Of a stretch of DNA of 64,000 bases, positions 12,791 to 29,040 are shown one piece after another. Each line of letters begins with the position of its first letter. Positions within the stretch are counted from its first letter, which is position 1. The position numbers were made by a program, and so were the translations under genes. This DNA is from Ficedula albicollis (taxonomy: Eukaryota > Chordata > Aves > Passeriformes > Muscicapidae): contig NC_021671.1 of NCBI RefSeq assembly GCF_000247815.1, forward strand, positions 25,313,338 to 25,377,337, written 5' to 3'. Under the pieces are notes generated by a model that worked only from the letters and a program-made list of their open reading frames with translations, searched no databases and was not told the origin of the DNA.

Positions 12791-13064
12791 GATTCTCTGG
12801 TTCTGTTTTGTGCTTCCATTCCTAGGACCACAAACTCTGCTTTTATGCAGTGGTACTAATGCAGCTCTTCCTCTCAGTTCATTGATATTGCTTTAAAACA
12901 GTAGTGCAGAAATAGCTCATAGTTCTGACTTAAAGTTTTTTTAGTCTTTTTGTGTAATTTAAAAATGTTTGTGTTCTAAATAGGTTGTTGCAAGGTCAGA
13001 GTTTCTTGTCATGCTTATAATTGTATTGCAATGTTGCAAGTAAAGGGAAGGGATATATATTTTT

Positions 13065-13221
13065 AGACTGTATAGTTGATAATACATTTCATGAAATCTC
13101 TTTGGGAGATTATTTAGTCCATTCTCTCTGCTCAGACAAGAGCTAGGCACACCAGCTTGCCCAGGACCAAATCATCAAGGATGGAAAGTCCACAAACTCA
13201 CTGGGCAACCTGTACAGTAAA
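13065..13221 (-). mobile_element. CR1 3' fragment, minus strand
   Basis: On the minus strand it reads ACAGGTTGCCCAGTGAGTTT, then TCCATCCTTGATG, CCTGGGCAAGCTGG, GAGCAGAGAGAATGGACTA and AATCTCCCAAAGAG. This is the 3' end of a CR1 subfamily, diverged. Confidence 0.75.
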
Positions 13222-13542
13222 AAAAAAAAAATTGGACTCAATGATCTTGTGCCCTTTAGACCCTAAATGATTCTCTGGTTCTGTTTTGTGCTTCCATTCC
13301 TAGGACCACAAACTCTGCTTTTATGCAGTGGTACTAATGCAGCTCTTCCTCTCAGTTCATTGATATTGCTTTAAAACAGTAGTGCAGAAATAGCTCATAG
13401 TTCTGACTTAAAGTTTTTTTAGTCTTTTTGTGTAATTTAAAAATGTTTGTGTTCTAAATAGGTTGTTGCAAGGTCAGAGTTTCTTGTCATGCTTATAATT
13501 GTATTGCAATGTTGCAAGTAAAGGGAAGGGATATATATTTTT

Positions 13543-13699
13543 AGACTGTATAGTTGATAATACATTTCATGAAATCTCTTTGGGAGATTATTTAGTCCAT
13601 TCTCTCTGCTCAGACAAGAGCTAGGCACACCAGCTTGCCCAGGACCAAATCATCAAGGATGGAAAGTCCACAAACTCACTGGGCAACCTGTACAGTAAA
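13543..13699 (-). mobile_element. CR1 3' fragment, second copy through tandem duplication
   Basis: Same sequence as 13065-13221 shifted by 478 bp. It is part of the tandem duplication and not an independent insertion. Confidence 0.75.
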
Positions 13700-13890
13700 A
13701 AAAAAAAACCCAAAAATAAACAAACCAAAACCAACAAAAGCTCCAAACCAAAACAGAACAACAACAAAAAAACAACAAAAAAAAATCAGATACATCTGAT
13801 TGTTAACAGTATCATTACTCCTGTAGAACAACAAAAAAAACAACAACAAAAAATCAGAAACATCTGATTGTTAACAGTATCATTACTCCT
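13700..13890. repeat. A-rich (CAA)n tract with 68-bp tandem duplication
   Basis: An A/C-rich tract of AACAACAAAAA type is followed by two copies, with ACATCTGATTGTTAACAG starting at 13792 and 13860. Confidence 0.85.
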
Positions 13891-15559
13891 GGCTAATAAA
13901 GGATACAATTTCCAGGTCTCTTTTTATTCTCTTGTATTATCTCAATCTGTCCAGTGTAGACACCTCTGGAGCCTATGTATCCTTTGTGTTCTGCATGTAC
14001 TCCTAGACTGATAAACAAATTAGAACAGAGCAGTTTATTTATAAAAACTCTTGTACTATGGGATACTCTTGCAAGGGAGCGAGTTTTCAGAAATTCTGAA
14101 TGCAGTGCTTTTATCATTAATAGGAACTGTTTAGGGTATAGAGAGCACTTAGAAAATTTCCCTTGCCAGTTTTTGCAAGAACCTTGATCTGATTAAACTT
14201 CAAGTATTTCTATACAGGGTTATATCCAAAATAGTTTTCAAATGCCCATAATTTGAATGTTTTTTGATTTGATCCTTGTGTTACAAGCTGCCTTCATCTG
14301 AAGGTTCTAAATATTTTCTGGTAACTTGGTTATCTAATATATTAAAATTTCAATAAACAAGGTAAATGCATGTGGATTTTTGCAGATAATGTTTGAATTG
14401 TCCATATTATTTGCAATAATGTCTGGTAAATTTGCCCACATGTAGGTGGTCAGCCCTTTTAAAGGCAGAGTTTCCTTGACTAGATAAATAATAGCTCTAT
14501 AGTCTCCCTTCTAGAGTTAAAATAAGGAATTTTAAATTTTGAGATTTCAAGATTTTTAAAGAGATGGCAGAGGAAGGGAAATTGGTAAGCAGTAGGTTTT
14601 GAACCATCACATTCATGTTATCTTTAATAACATTGGACAAATTGAAGATGAAAATTGATGTTGGATAGACTTATTTTTCACAATTCTGAATTGCCTTTGC
14701 GTGAGCAATTCATATTAGAAATTACTTTGCCTTGAGGTTAGTGTTTCATGGACCATGTCTAATGTGTAGCATGAGCCTCAATAATGACAATGAGCTACAG
14801 TCAGCTTCTATTATACCACAGTTTTTCACTGGAAGAAAAAAATAGCAGTTCTTGTAACCTCAGGAATTACTTTTAAACAAATATTTCTTCTGGACTGGGT
14901 TTATAGCCCAGACAATACCATTTTTTCTGTTTTAAAGACGTGACCTAAAAGGTAACAGCACGGTCCTTTAATTGTTCAATTCAGATTTCTGGAAAACTCA
15001 AAGAAGCCAGTGGAGATTTCCTCAGTAAGGACTTAAAATATTTCTTGAAGTGAAAGTAGAACAAATTAAAAACAAACAAACAAACAAAAAAACCAACAAA
15101 AAAAGAATATATGGTATATATAGATCCCAGAAAGCTATAAGGCTATGAAGATGTGCTTAAACTCTCCCTCTTTCTGACTTCACCCCACTTCTGGTGGTCT
15201 TCGTTTTGCTCTGGCTGAGACAAGATAGTGACTTGTCATTCATCATCTGAAAGGTGGTAACTCATAGTTTCTCTGCAATTTCTTTGGTCTGGTGGATAGC
15301 AATGAAAAAATCAAAGCTAATTCACTGCAAACTAGGAGGGGCTGTAGCTGTTTGCAGTGTGGTAATCTGCTGTTCGTGTCCTGTTATATGGCTATTGGAA
15401 TTGTGAGCACTGTTTTTGGAATAGATGCAGAATGAAATGCTTGAAGCTATTTCTCTCCATAATTCCCAACACTTTACTCTAGGTGATGTAGCTTTCCAGG
15501 GACATATTTCTGTCTTCTCAGTTTTGTAGCTGTCAGCAACGGGAGGGGAGCCCTGGGGG

Positions 15560-15780
15560 AACATCCAGGAGATACATCCAGTGTGTGCTAAAAGAGTGGG
15601 TCAATAAGGAGCTCACCCCAGAACAGCTGCCTGCACGTGGGGAGGTGCAGAGATCAGGGGTGATCCACAGGGATCTGCCTGGCATACATGCCAACGAGGG
15701 GGAAAGGTCGCGTTCATCAGTCACTGCTCGACCGCGGCAGCGCTGCGTGTTCTCCCCGTGGCACAGATAATTGCTTGTCA
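15560..15780. other. GC-rich, CpG-bearing block of unknown origin
   Basis: A locally GC-rich stretch (for example GGTCGCG and ACCGCGGCAGCGCTGCG) in AT-rich intron, directly before the telomere-motif satellite. It contains an open frame of 61 codons on + with no domain I recognise. It could be an old retroelement piece or the edge unit of the satellite. Confidence 0.35.
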
Positions 15781-15814
15781 TGGGTTTTGCATGAAGCAGG
15801 CATAGGAATTTACT

Positions 15815-16690
15815 GCTCAACCTAGGCTTAGGCTTGCTCCTGGAGTGAGGGTTACACCTAGGGTTAGGGTTCAGAAAACCACAGAGCCCACAGCTCCAAG
15901 CACTCTGCAGTTTAAAAAGGCATGGCAAGCTGAACACAAGTGTGCCACAATACAGCTCCATCCACGTCTCTTTGACTGGCAGCCATGTCATCCCCATGAG
16001 GTTTCAGTGCTCCGCCTAGGGTTAGGCTCATGCCTAGGGTTGGGGTTCAGAAAACCACAAAGCCCACAGTGCAGTTTAAAAAGGCATGCCAAGCTGAGCA
16101 CAACACTGCCACAACTTTGCTCCATCCACGTTTTTCTGCTTGGCACCAGCCTCACCCCATGAATCTTTACTGCTTTGCCTAGGGTTAGGGTTCCACCCAG
16201 GGTTCACAAAACCCCAGAGCTCCAAGCACTCTGCAGTGTAAAAGGGCATCCCTAGCAGAACACAAAACTACAACACGGCTCCTTTAATGCCTTTCTGCTT
16301 GGCACCAGGCTCATCTCCATAAAGATTTACTGCTCTGCCTAAGGTTAGGCTTACACCTAGGATTAGAGTTATGCTTATGGTTAGGCTTGAGAAAACTATA
16401 AACTCCAGAGCTCCAAGCACTGTGCAGTGTAGAAGGGCATCCCTAGCAGAACACAAAACTCCTACAGCATGGCTCCTTCAACCAACGCCTTTCTGCTTGG
16501 CACCAGGCTCTTCTCCATAAAGAGTTACAGCTCTGCCTAGGGTTAGGCTTCCGCCTAGAGTTAGGGTTCAAAAAAGCACAAACCCAAGAGTTTTAAACCA
16601 CTGTAGCAACAAAAAGCCTGCTAAGTTAAACTCAAGGCTGCCACAACACGGCTCCATCGACAACTTTCTGCTTGGTACCAGGCTCACTCC
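15815..16690 (+). repeat. Satellite array with telomere-like TTAGGG motifs
   Basis: About five units of roughly 157-185 bp. Each has a block such as CCTAGGGTTAGGGTTCAGAA, with later units degraded to CCTAGGATTAGAG or CTTATGGTTAGG. The spacer contains AGAGCTCCAAGCACT, AAAGGGCAT, GGCTCC and TTTCTGCTTGGCACCAGGCT. The reverse complement of the units at 8105-9215 has the same order of motifs, so the two arrays are one family in opposite orientation about 6.6 kb apart. Confidence 0.85.
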
Positions 16691-17250
16691 AGGTTGAGGA
16701 GAATGCTAAAGTGTCTTTCATTTAAGAACAAAGATGTGCAGGCTTTTATACATTTATGCCCACATGAAATCTCTTAAGAGTATGGACAGCCATCACAGCT
16801 GATTTATTGGAAAGATCTGCTCTGTCTTGCCTCAGTGTCTTTTGAAGGCTCAGGAATGGATGTGCTGTCAGCAGCTCTGTCCCGTTGGGCTGTGGTCGTT
16901 CTCACCATGTGGGATGCATTGCAACATTGTATTTTATATTAATTCCCTACACTTGGTCTGTATTGAATTGAAACACTAGTCAAGATTTGTACCTTAGTGT
17001 CCAGTATTCTTTGTCCTATGCTACCAGAGCTGCAGAATGTCCAAGCACCAGCATTTAGATGCTGCTCCTGCTTTGTTAGCTCTAGCAAGTGTTTAATCCT
17101 CTCACTTTAAATATGGCTTTAAACTTGCGCCCATCACTTGCAGTCTAATTATTCCTCCACAAAATACAATTTTTACCTTCAAATACTTTTAATTGATACA
17201 TAATAGTGGGTAACCTTCACTATACGTGTGCACTGTTCAAACCATCTTCT

Positions 17251-17793
17251 TGTCATGACAGCTCAGCCCCACACAGTCTCTCATTCACTCCCCCCAGGTC
17301 AGGATCACAAGAATGAAAGTGAGAAAACTTGTGTGTTGAGATAAAGACAGTTTAATAGGGAAAGCAAAAGCTGCACACACAAGCAAAGCAAAAGGAAAAT
17401 TAATTTGCGATGTTCTGTCAGCAGGCAGGTGTTCAGCCATCTCCAGGGGAGCTGCACTCCACCACATGTAGTGGTGGGAAGACAAATGCCACCACTCTGA
17501 GCATCCTCCTCCTTCCTGCTTCTTTCCCCAGCTTTATATGCGGGGTGTGAGGCCATATGGTGAGGGATATCCCTCTGAACAGTCAGAGCCTGCTGTCCCT
17601 GCTGAGACAGCTCCTTTGCACCATCACCCTGCCTTGGTGGGGCGAGGAGCTGGCCTTAGCTCTGTGTAAGTGCTGCTCAGAAATAGCCAAACCAACTCCG
17701 TGTTATCGACACACGCTTCAACACAAATCCAAAACACACGCTACACTGGCTACTGGGAAGAAAATTGCTCAATCCCAGCCCCAACCTGCCCAC
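17251..17793 (-). mobile_element. ERVL-like solo LTR, minus strand
   Basis: Read on the minus strand it carries, in order, GGGCTGGGATTGAGC, TTTTCTTCCCAGTAGC, GTTTTGGATTTGTG, ACACAGAGCTAAGGCCAGCT and CTCCTCGCC. Next come CATATAAAGCTGGGG (a TATA region near 17540), CTCCAGGAAAGC-like and GGAGATGGCTGAACACCTGC blocks, CTATTAAACTGTCTTTATC and AGTTTTCTCACTTTCATTC. It ends near GGGGCTGAGCTGTCATGACA. This order matches the common avian (passerine) ERVL-type LTR as I know it. No internal retroviral region is attached, and I see no clear target duplication. Confidence 0.8.
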
Positions 17794-18222
17794 TGTGGTG
17801 GAATAAACATTGATACTGTTGCAGCCTTGTAAATTAACTTTGACTTTCAGGCAGTAGGCTAGGTAGGTAAAAATACCACTTTGTAGAACTCTTTTTTTTT
17901 TATTATTTTTTTTTATTTTTTTCTGTTTGCTCTGACTGCATTATTTTTCATCGTGAATTCAGTGTTTTAGTGGATCACACTGGTTCACAGTCATATTGAG
18001 CTCCCATGTTTAGTTCTTTTTCTCAAGATAATTATGGCTATGTTGCAAACAACAGGTTTCTTTATGACTTGTTTACAGCACTTTAATTTCAGAGCTTAGC
18101 ACAGGTAATCATCATGGAGCTGTACAGTTTGGCTCATACATTACAAGTTGATAACTATTATTTTTCTTTTCTAATGTATTTTAGGATTTGGTTTTGGGGG
18201 TGTTTTTTTCTCTTCTTCCACT

Positions 18223-19745
18223 CCCAAAGAATCATGAAATGTTCTGATGTTGACTGGCCTGAGACTGAGAGCAGCAGAGAGAAAGAAAGCTGATCAGAAT
18301 ATGTTTTTACAGTGTATTTCATTTTACTATTGTAAGGAGGCACCTTTTAGTGGGCAACATCAGTGTTAGATTTTCACCATCCTCAATGCAGATCTTGTCA
18401 AATGAAACTGGGAAGGTGGAGATGGTATTTTGGCATGTGGCACAGTAGAAATTTATTATTTATTTATTCTTTCACAAATCTGAAAGCATTACTGTGATAA
18501 ACCCGGCACTTAATTACTTAGGAGAGATAGTACTACATCCTCAGAACATTCTCAATACATTTTTTTAATTTACCTTACTAGGAAAAGTAAGTGTAAATTC
18601 TGTCTGCTAACTAATTAAATGTTTTATCATGTACTTTTTAGAACCTAGAACTGAAGCACAAAATGCAAATCTGGTACTGAAGGCTAAAAGTACAAATGAA
18701 AAAGAAAGTAAATTTTTGGCTGAATATTTTTTCTCTCCCCTATTTAAGAACTTAGGAAAATCTGTGCTTGGCAGTGTGCAAAAGGGAGTTACCATAAAAT
18801 CATTAATTAGACTTAGAGCAACAATAGATAAGCAGTATCAGGTATCTAATACTATCCACTGCATGCATAATCCACCTTTGAATTTGGTGTAAAATCCCCT
18901 GTCCAAAATCAGATATATTTTTACTGGAAAAAAAATTATGTGAACTGACTTCCTGGTGGGATGGGGCTGTAACTCTCTTTTCCCAGTCCCAAAGAACCAT
19001 GAAATGTTCTGATGTTTACTGACCTGAGACTGAGAGCAGCAGAGAGAAAGAAAGCTGATCAGAATATGTTTTTACAGTGTATTTCATTTTACTATTGTAA
19101 GGAGGCACCTTTTAGTGGGCAACATCAGTGTTAGATTTTCACCATCCTCAATGCAGATCTTGTCAAATGAAACTGGGAAGGTGGAGATGGTATTTTGGCA
19201 TGTGGCACAGTAGAAATTTATTATTTATTTATTCTTTCACAAATCTGAAAGCATTACTGTGATAAACCCGGCACTTAATTACTTAGGAGAGATAGTACTA
19301 CATCCTCAGAACATTCTCAATACATTTTTTTAATTTACCTTACTAGGAAAAGTAAGTGTAAATTCTGTCTGCTAACTAATTAAATGTTTTATCATGTACT
19401 TTTTAGAACCTAGAACTGAAGCACAAAATGCAAATCTGGTACTGAAGGCTAAAAGTACAAATGAAAAAGAAAGTAAATTTTTGGCTGAATATTTTTTCTC
19501 TCCCCTATTTAAGAACTTAGGAAAATCTGTGCTTGGCAGTGTGCAAAAGGGAGTTACCATAAAATCATTAATTAGACTTAGAGCAACAATAGATAAGCAG
19601 TATCAGGTATCTAATACTATCCACTGCATGCATAATCCACCTTTGAATTTGGTGTAAAATCCCCTGTCCAAAATCAGATATATTTTTACTGGAAAAAAAT
19701 TATGTGAACTGACTTCCTGGTGGGATGGGGCTGTAACTCTCTTTT
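18223..19745. repeat. 765-bp tandem duplication
   Basis: Copies start at about 18223 and 18988 with CCCAAAGAA(T/C)CATGAAATG and run to CTGTAACTCTCTTTT. The interior looks identical by eye, including two spurious open frames. The differences cluster in the first 40 bases (T/C, G/T, G/A), plus a one-base change in an A run. Confidence 0.93.
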
Positions 19746-20423
19746 CTGCTCCCCCATACAGTTGATAATGGCACATATCTGAAGTCATGTAATCAGTCAG
19801 CACTTACATAGTTATTTTGCCTTGTTCTTTGCAACTGCATCAGGCTGTGTTAGCAAGCAGAGATGAATGATCAAAATGCCATTATCTTTAAAACTTAAAG
19901 AAGGGTCTGTTTCATAGTTCCAGAAACAATTACTTCCTCAGAGGAAGCAATTCTGCCTTCCCACTCAGTCTTGCTCAGTATGACTTCCTCCTTTGAGTCA
20001 GTATGAGAGGAAGCAGGGATGGGGAAAGAATGAACAGCAGTTAGAGGTCATGAGGAGGCAGTGGCTAACAGTTGATAGTATAAATGATCATGTACCCTGA
20101 AAGAAGAATGATTCTTCTGTCTTTCTAGAGGCAGTTACCAATATTTGTAGTAAGGAAATTTCAATAGCTTTTTTTTTTCTGTGAAAGCTACGAGTATCTA
20201 TTTGATTCACTCAGAGTTTGCAGAGGCTGGTGGAAGTGTGAGAAGTGTAGGAGGGAACTTCCAGAGAGTGTGTACTACTGGCTTATAGCCTTTCATCATT
20301 GCTAGCTGAGATAACATAGAACTAAACTAGGTGAGGGCCACTAATTAACTAATCTAGGTGATGCTTTTTAATGAGTTGCTGAACACCAGATGGCAAGTCT
20401 TTTACTCTTGGGAAACTGTAAAA

Positions 20424-20521
20424 ATATATTAGTCTTTCTCCTAAAGACTGTGAAATAAATATAACTGAAATAAATATAAACTGAAACTAAAATATATTAG
20501 TCTTTCTCCTAAAGACTGTGG
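20424..20521. repeat. 68-bp tandem duplication
   Basis: ATATTAGTCTTTCTCC followed by TAAAGACTGTG appears twice, with TTAGTC at 20429 and 20497, separated by AAATAAATATAACTG-type sequence. Confidence 0.85.
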
Positions 20522-21369
20522 CAAAGGGATGAAGCTAGCTAGTCATGCAGCACTAAAGGTGGTCCAAAGAGAGATAAGAACAGGAACCTAACTGGATACA
20601 GCATAATGGTCAAAGCATTTCACTTTGAGCATTATCATGAAAGTAATGAGCTAGCCTAGAAAAAAAATGAGAATGATATAAAAAGAAAAGAAATAGCATT
20701 GAACTTCAATTGACAGGTGAAGTAACCAGTGAAATAGAATCTACAGTTCACTGTGCAAAGAATGATAAATCATGGCATAAATCAAAGCCTTTTTACATAG
20801 GAAGTAGCCACAGGAAGTAAGACTGAAGAATCTGTAAATACTTACTTGATGCCTAGAAATCCCTCCCCCTCTCTCACACACGCACTTTAACTCTGTGCCT
20901 CCCTTCATCCCTCCCTCCCTTTCAGCCTCTGTCCCTCTGTGCAGGTGGAAAACATTTGAGGTTGGGGATGAGACTTAGGACAAAGACCATGGCTATTAAG
21001 CAGCAGATCTGTGCACTGTGCAGTTTTTGGCATCAGAACATTTCCAGGAAACAAAAACTCCTGGAGGTAAAAGAGAGTTCGACCTGTTGGAAAAAAACAT
21101 CACCCCCAGTTTTGCTGGTGCAGGTCAGGAAAAGTATGCTGAGAGATGGACAACATGTACAAAAATGAGGAATTTTGGATAAGCTTCACTCCAATTCTTT
21201 TTCCTGAGAGAAAGAGAATCAAGGAATGGCAAGAAAATGAAAATCAGCATCTGGCTTTGATCTTCAGTAAACATAGTTTTGTGAATAAAGAAGATGGTCT
21301 GGGGATGTTCCATCACCAAGGGATATTTGTAGAAGGTGACATTCATTCTTCATGCCAAGTGACCTCTGT

Positions 21370-21557
21370 TTGAATCACTGGCATAATTATTCTGTGATTT
21401 TCTCATGGAGTAAGTAGCTAGGGGATTGAGGAAAACTGTTAGTTAAATTGTAGAAATGGAAACTTGAATCACTGGCATAATTATTCTGTGAGTTTCTCAT
21501 GGAGTAAGTAGCTAGGGGATTGAAGAAAACTGTTAGTTAAATTGTAGAAATGGAAAG
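21370..21557. repeat. 94-bp tandem duplication
   Basis: TGAATCACTGGCATAATT starts at 21371 and 21465. The copies end GTAGAAATGGAAA. They differ at two positions or so (GATTTTCTC/GAGTTTCTC, GAGGAAAAC/GAAGAAAAC). Confidence 0.92.
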
Positions 21558-22724
21558 CTGCTTGGTAGTGAAGAACTTGGTAAAAAGACTTCAGCACAGC
21601 TATTAATAGAGAAATGGGCCTGAGAGTTGCTGAGGTTTCATTAGGATTGGTCTTATGACATTATTTTGAGTTTTCAGTGATAACCTTGAGAGGAAAATTA
21701 GGGTATGAGAATGCAATATGTTGAAGACAATGCTGAGATGTCTTATCGACTGGGGTGAGGATTATAATGTTGTGTAGAAATAATAGGGTGTCTTTGAAGA
21801 CTTAAGTAATAAAAATAGCTTGAAATTTCAGTGTACAAATACAAAGTCACTCTGAGCAACAGACATTTCTGTGATATGCTCTGGAACCATCAGCTAGAAA
21901 TTTGGAAAATGACCTCAGAGCTTTAGTCAATTTCAAGACAATTTTATGCTGCAAACATGTAACTTCAGGTGGGGAAAAACAGATTCTTGGATTTGTCAGA
22001 ATGAAAATATTGCCAAGAGAAAGAGAAGAGTGGTTTTGCTACTGTCCAAGTGATGACAGCCTGCAGTTAGCTGTCTACAGCCAGGCTTAGGAATGGGAAA
22101 TTGTACCAAGGAAACCTGCAAGGATAAGTGTGGGAGTAAAAAGCTTCTCTTAAAAGAAGGGAGCAAAAATAATACATTATACTTTAAAAAAACCAAACAG
22201 GGAGGTTGTAAAAATTTCTGTAAATGTATCAGGATAGAGGAAGAGGTATGAAAAAGCTTTTAAAACCTGAAGTTACTACTAGCATGAAAGCAAATGATTG
22301 CAAAGGTGTTCAACAATAAACTTAAGGCAGAAATTAAACTAAGCTTTCTAAAAGTTAGGAGATATGTGTTGGAAAGCAGCATTCTGTGCAGGAGTAATAG
22401 GGATTAAAAAGCCACTAGCCTGAACCTTAATGGGCTTCAAAATTGATCCTAAAGTTGTAAATGAGATTATGATATGTGTTAACTGCATTACCAATGTGAT
22501 GCTTCAGGTGTGTTATATTTCCACATGACAGCTGTTCAGAGGGCTGTGTGGATATAATTATTCTGATTGTGTTCCTAAGACAATAAAGTCACATACAGAT
22601 GATATTAAAAAATACAATATTGTCAACAATAAATGGCAAGTAAAGTTATATGATGTCTGTTGGACTATGCTTAATTTCTGTAGCCCAAAAAGAGACAGGA
22701 GAAAAGTTCTTGGAAGAACACAGT

Positions 22725-22775
22725 TCAGAAAGAGAAGTTAATTACTGGACTCAGAAAGAGAAGTTAAGAACTGGG
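22725..22775. repeat. 26-bp tandem duplication
   Basis: CAGAAAGAGAAGTTAA is repeated head to tail with slightly different ends (TTACTGG / GAACTGG). Confidence 0.75.
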
Positions 22776-23420
22776 CAAACATACTGCTTTTCAAGCATTT
22801 GAAATAGTTCTGTTTGTTTGTTTTTAATACTGTTTCCAGATATTTAAAAGCAAAATACATAATGGCCAAATAGCATGAAATGAAGGGAGAGAAAAAAAAA
22901 AAAAAGATTTTTTATTTTTTCAAAAAAAGAGGCCTCAAGACCACAGAAGCTAGGTATTTAGTCTCTGGAAGTAAGTTGAGAATGGCATTTAGATAAGTAA
23001 TTGTGTGCCTCAGAAGTATTTATTATTATCTTTTTAAAAAAAATGTGGATTTTCAGTGGAAAAAAGGATGTTTTATTATTTTTTAAAAATGTTAGTAAAT
23101 TCTGTTCCCAAAGGGCTGACATCAGGGAAGATAGACATTTCCTAGCTAAATTTCAATCAAAAAACATCTGTTTAATCGGTATATGGGATTGGAAAGGCAG
23201 TATAATTTAATAATCAAGACAAACAATGCATTTCTTTCATTTGGATCTGTGTATCTTTTTGAGCAGTGTTTTCCTATTGTGACAGATTTTGACATCAAGT
23301 ATTGAAGTAAACTGAACTTAGAAGCAGACCTTGAATCACCATATTATTAGGATTTAAGCCTTTTTTTTAAATGAAATATTCAACCCAATTTTTCTTCTTA
23401 AAAATATAGTAATAAAAATA

Positions 23421-25310
<1,890 letters not shown>

Positions 25311-26157
25311 ACTTTTTCAATACATATATTAGTCCACAGAGACCAATTATTGCAAATAGACGTGAAATTTGATTAATATATAAATGTCAGCTGTGGTTAT
25401 ACTTGTATTGCTAGGATTTATAAGCATATGTCTTTCTTTTGATATAATCAATTTCAAAATTTGGCATGGAGTGTGTATTTCCCCCAAAGCTGTATTAGGG
25501 ACTAACTTGCTGCAATCCCACACAGCAAGTTACTACTGACTATGACTGGAAGATTGTCTTGTCTACTGCACTGTATTCATTACCTAAGCACAGGAAAAGG
25601 ATAGAGTTTTCTGCTTTTCTGGTGAGTTTTCTAATTATATGCTGATGTTCCGAGAAGCCAGTTTTGTATTAAGGTGATACTGGCATACTAAACTCTCTAA
25701 ATAGATTTGGTATTTCACATGATGATTTGTTTCTAGAAGATTTAGATTTAATTACTAAGCAGCAAGACAGCATCACCCTGAGTGCAGATTAAGCTGCTGT
25801 ACAGTCCCTTCGTTGTACACTTGGGAGCATGCTGATGTTATCAATCAACACAATGAATCTATCTCATAACAAAAATGCAAATTACTGAGTAAAATAGCAG
25901 TTTTGTACTCTTACTTCCTTGCATGATACATTTATCTTTGCAGAAACTATATGCTGTACACAGCTATCATTTTTTGCATACTGTTTAATCTCTTGCTTTT
26001 TACACCAGACACAGATTTTTTTTCATTTTACTGTGTGTGTATATACATTAACATATGCTCTGACCTTTTCCTCTGCATTAATAAAATGGTAAGATCTGAT
26101 GTCATACCTGAAGTAGTGCTATTTATTTATGTGTGCCATTTTCAGTGTATTTAGTTT

Positions 26158-26222
26158 ATGCACACACATGCACATACATATGCATACACACTATGCACAC
26201 ACATGTGTGTGTATGTGTATGT
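26158..26222. repeat. Alternating CA/TG tract with palindrome
   Basis: Purine-pyrimidine alternation (CACACATGCACATACA...TGTGTGTATGTGTATG) includes CACACATGTGTG, a self-complementary core. Such tracts can form Z-DNA or a small hairpin. Confidence 0.8.
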
Positions 26223-26314
26223 AATCTCAAAATGGACTGGAGAATGAAAATCAAAACATTCAGCATCTGTATTTTCCAATTTACATAAATACATAGACAT
26301 GGATATGACAGTGT

Positions 26315-28589
<2,275 letters not shown>

Positions 28590-28642
28590 CTATATGTGTG
28601 TGTGACTATTTTCCCATATATATACATTCATATATATATATC
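28590..28642. repeat. Junction fragment between the duplicated blocks
   Basis: CTATATGTGTGTGTGAC to the (TA)n run repeats 27464-27519, the sequence just after the (TATC)n tract, and sits exactly between the two block copies. Confidence 0.85.
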
Positions 28643-28974
28643 AGAGAGGAAGGGAAGATACCTTCCCAAATCATGGGCTTCAAGGAGAAGACTATCATGT
28701 TAAACAGGGCCTTGAAGTTTGCCCCTAGTTAGATTTCCTGCATTTATGTTATTTGCACTGAACCTGTAAACTAAAAGGTCTTCAGAAAACAACTTTCAGT
28801 CTTTACTGAACCATTAAAATCAACTTCCTTTCTTTGCTGCCATGTGGTTGTATTGTTTGTTCTGTTCTCATCTGTGGTGAGCCAGGGGTGGAAACTTTCA
28901 AGTGAAGCTACAAGGCAGAACTTTCTCCCACAATTTTGTTTGGAGTGTGTGTATATCTATATCTAATCGAGATC

Positions 28975-29040
<66 letters not shown>

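Larger units (their letters stand above)
12754..13709. repeat. 478-bp tandem duplication (two copies)
   Basis: Copies 12754-13231 and 13232-13709 appear identical by eye. Each runs from TTGGACTCAATGATC to a poly-A tract after GGGCAACCTGTACAGT. The unit joins the end of the + strand CR1 to a minus-strand CR1 fragment. Confidence 0.93.

Noticed and set aside
18629..19657. An 87-codon frame present twice with identical sequence
   Set aside because: The identity comes from the 765-bp tandem duplication and not from selection. There is no domain, and an overlapping frame lies on the other strand.
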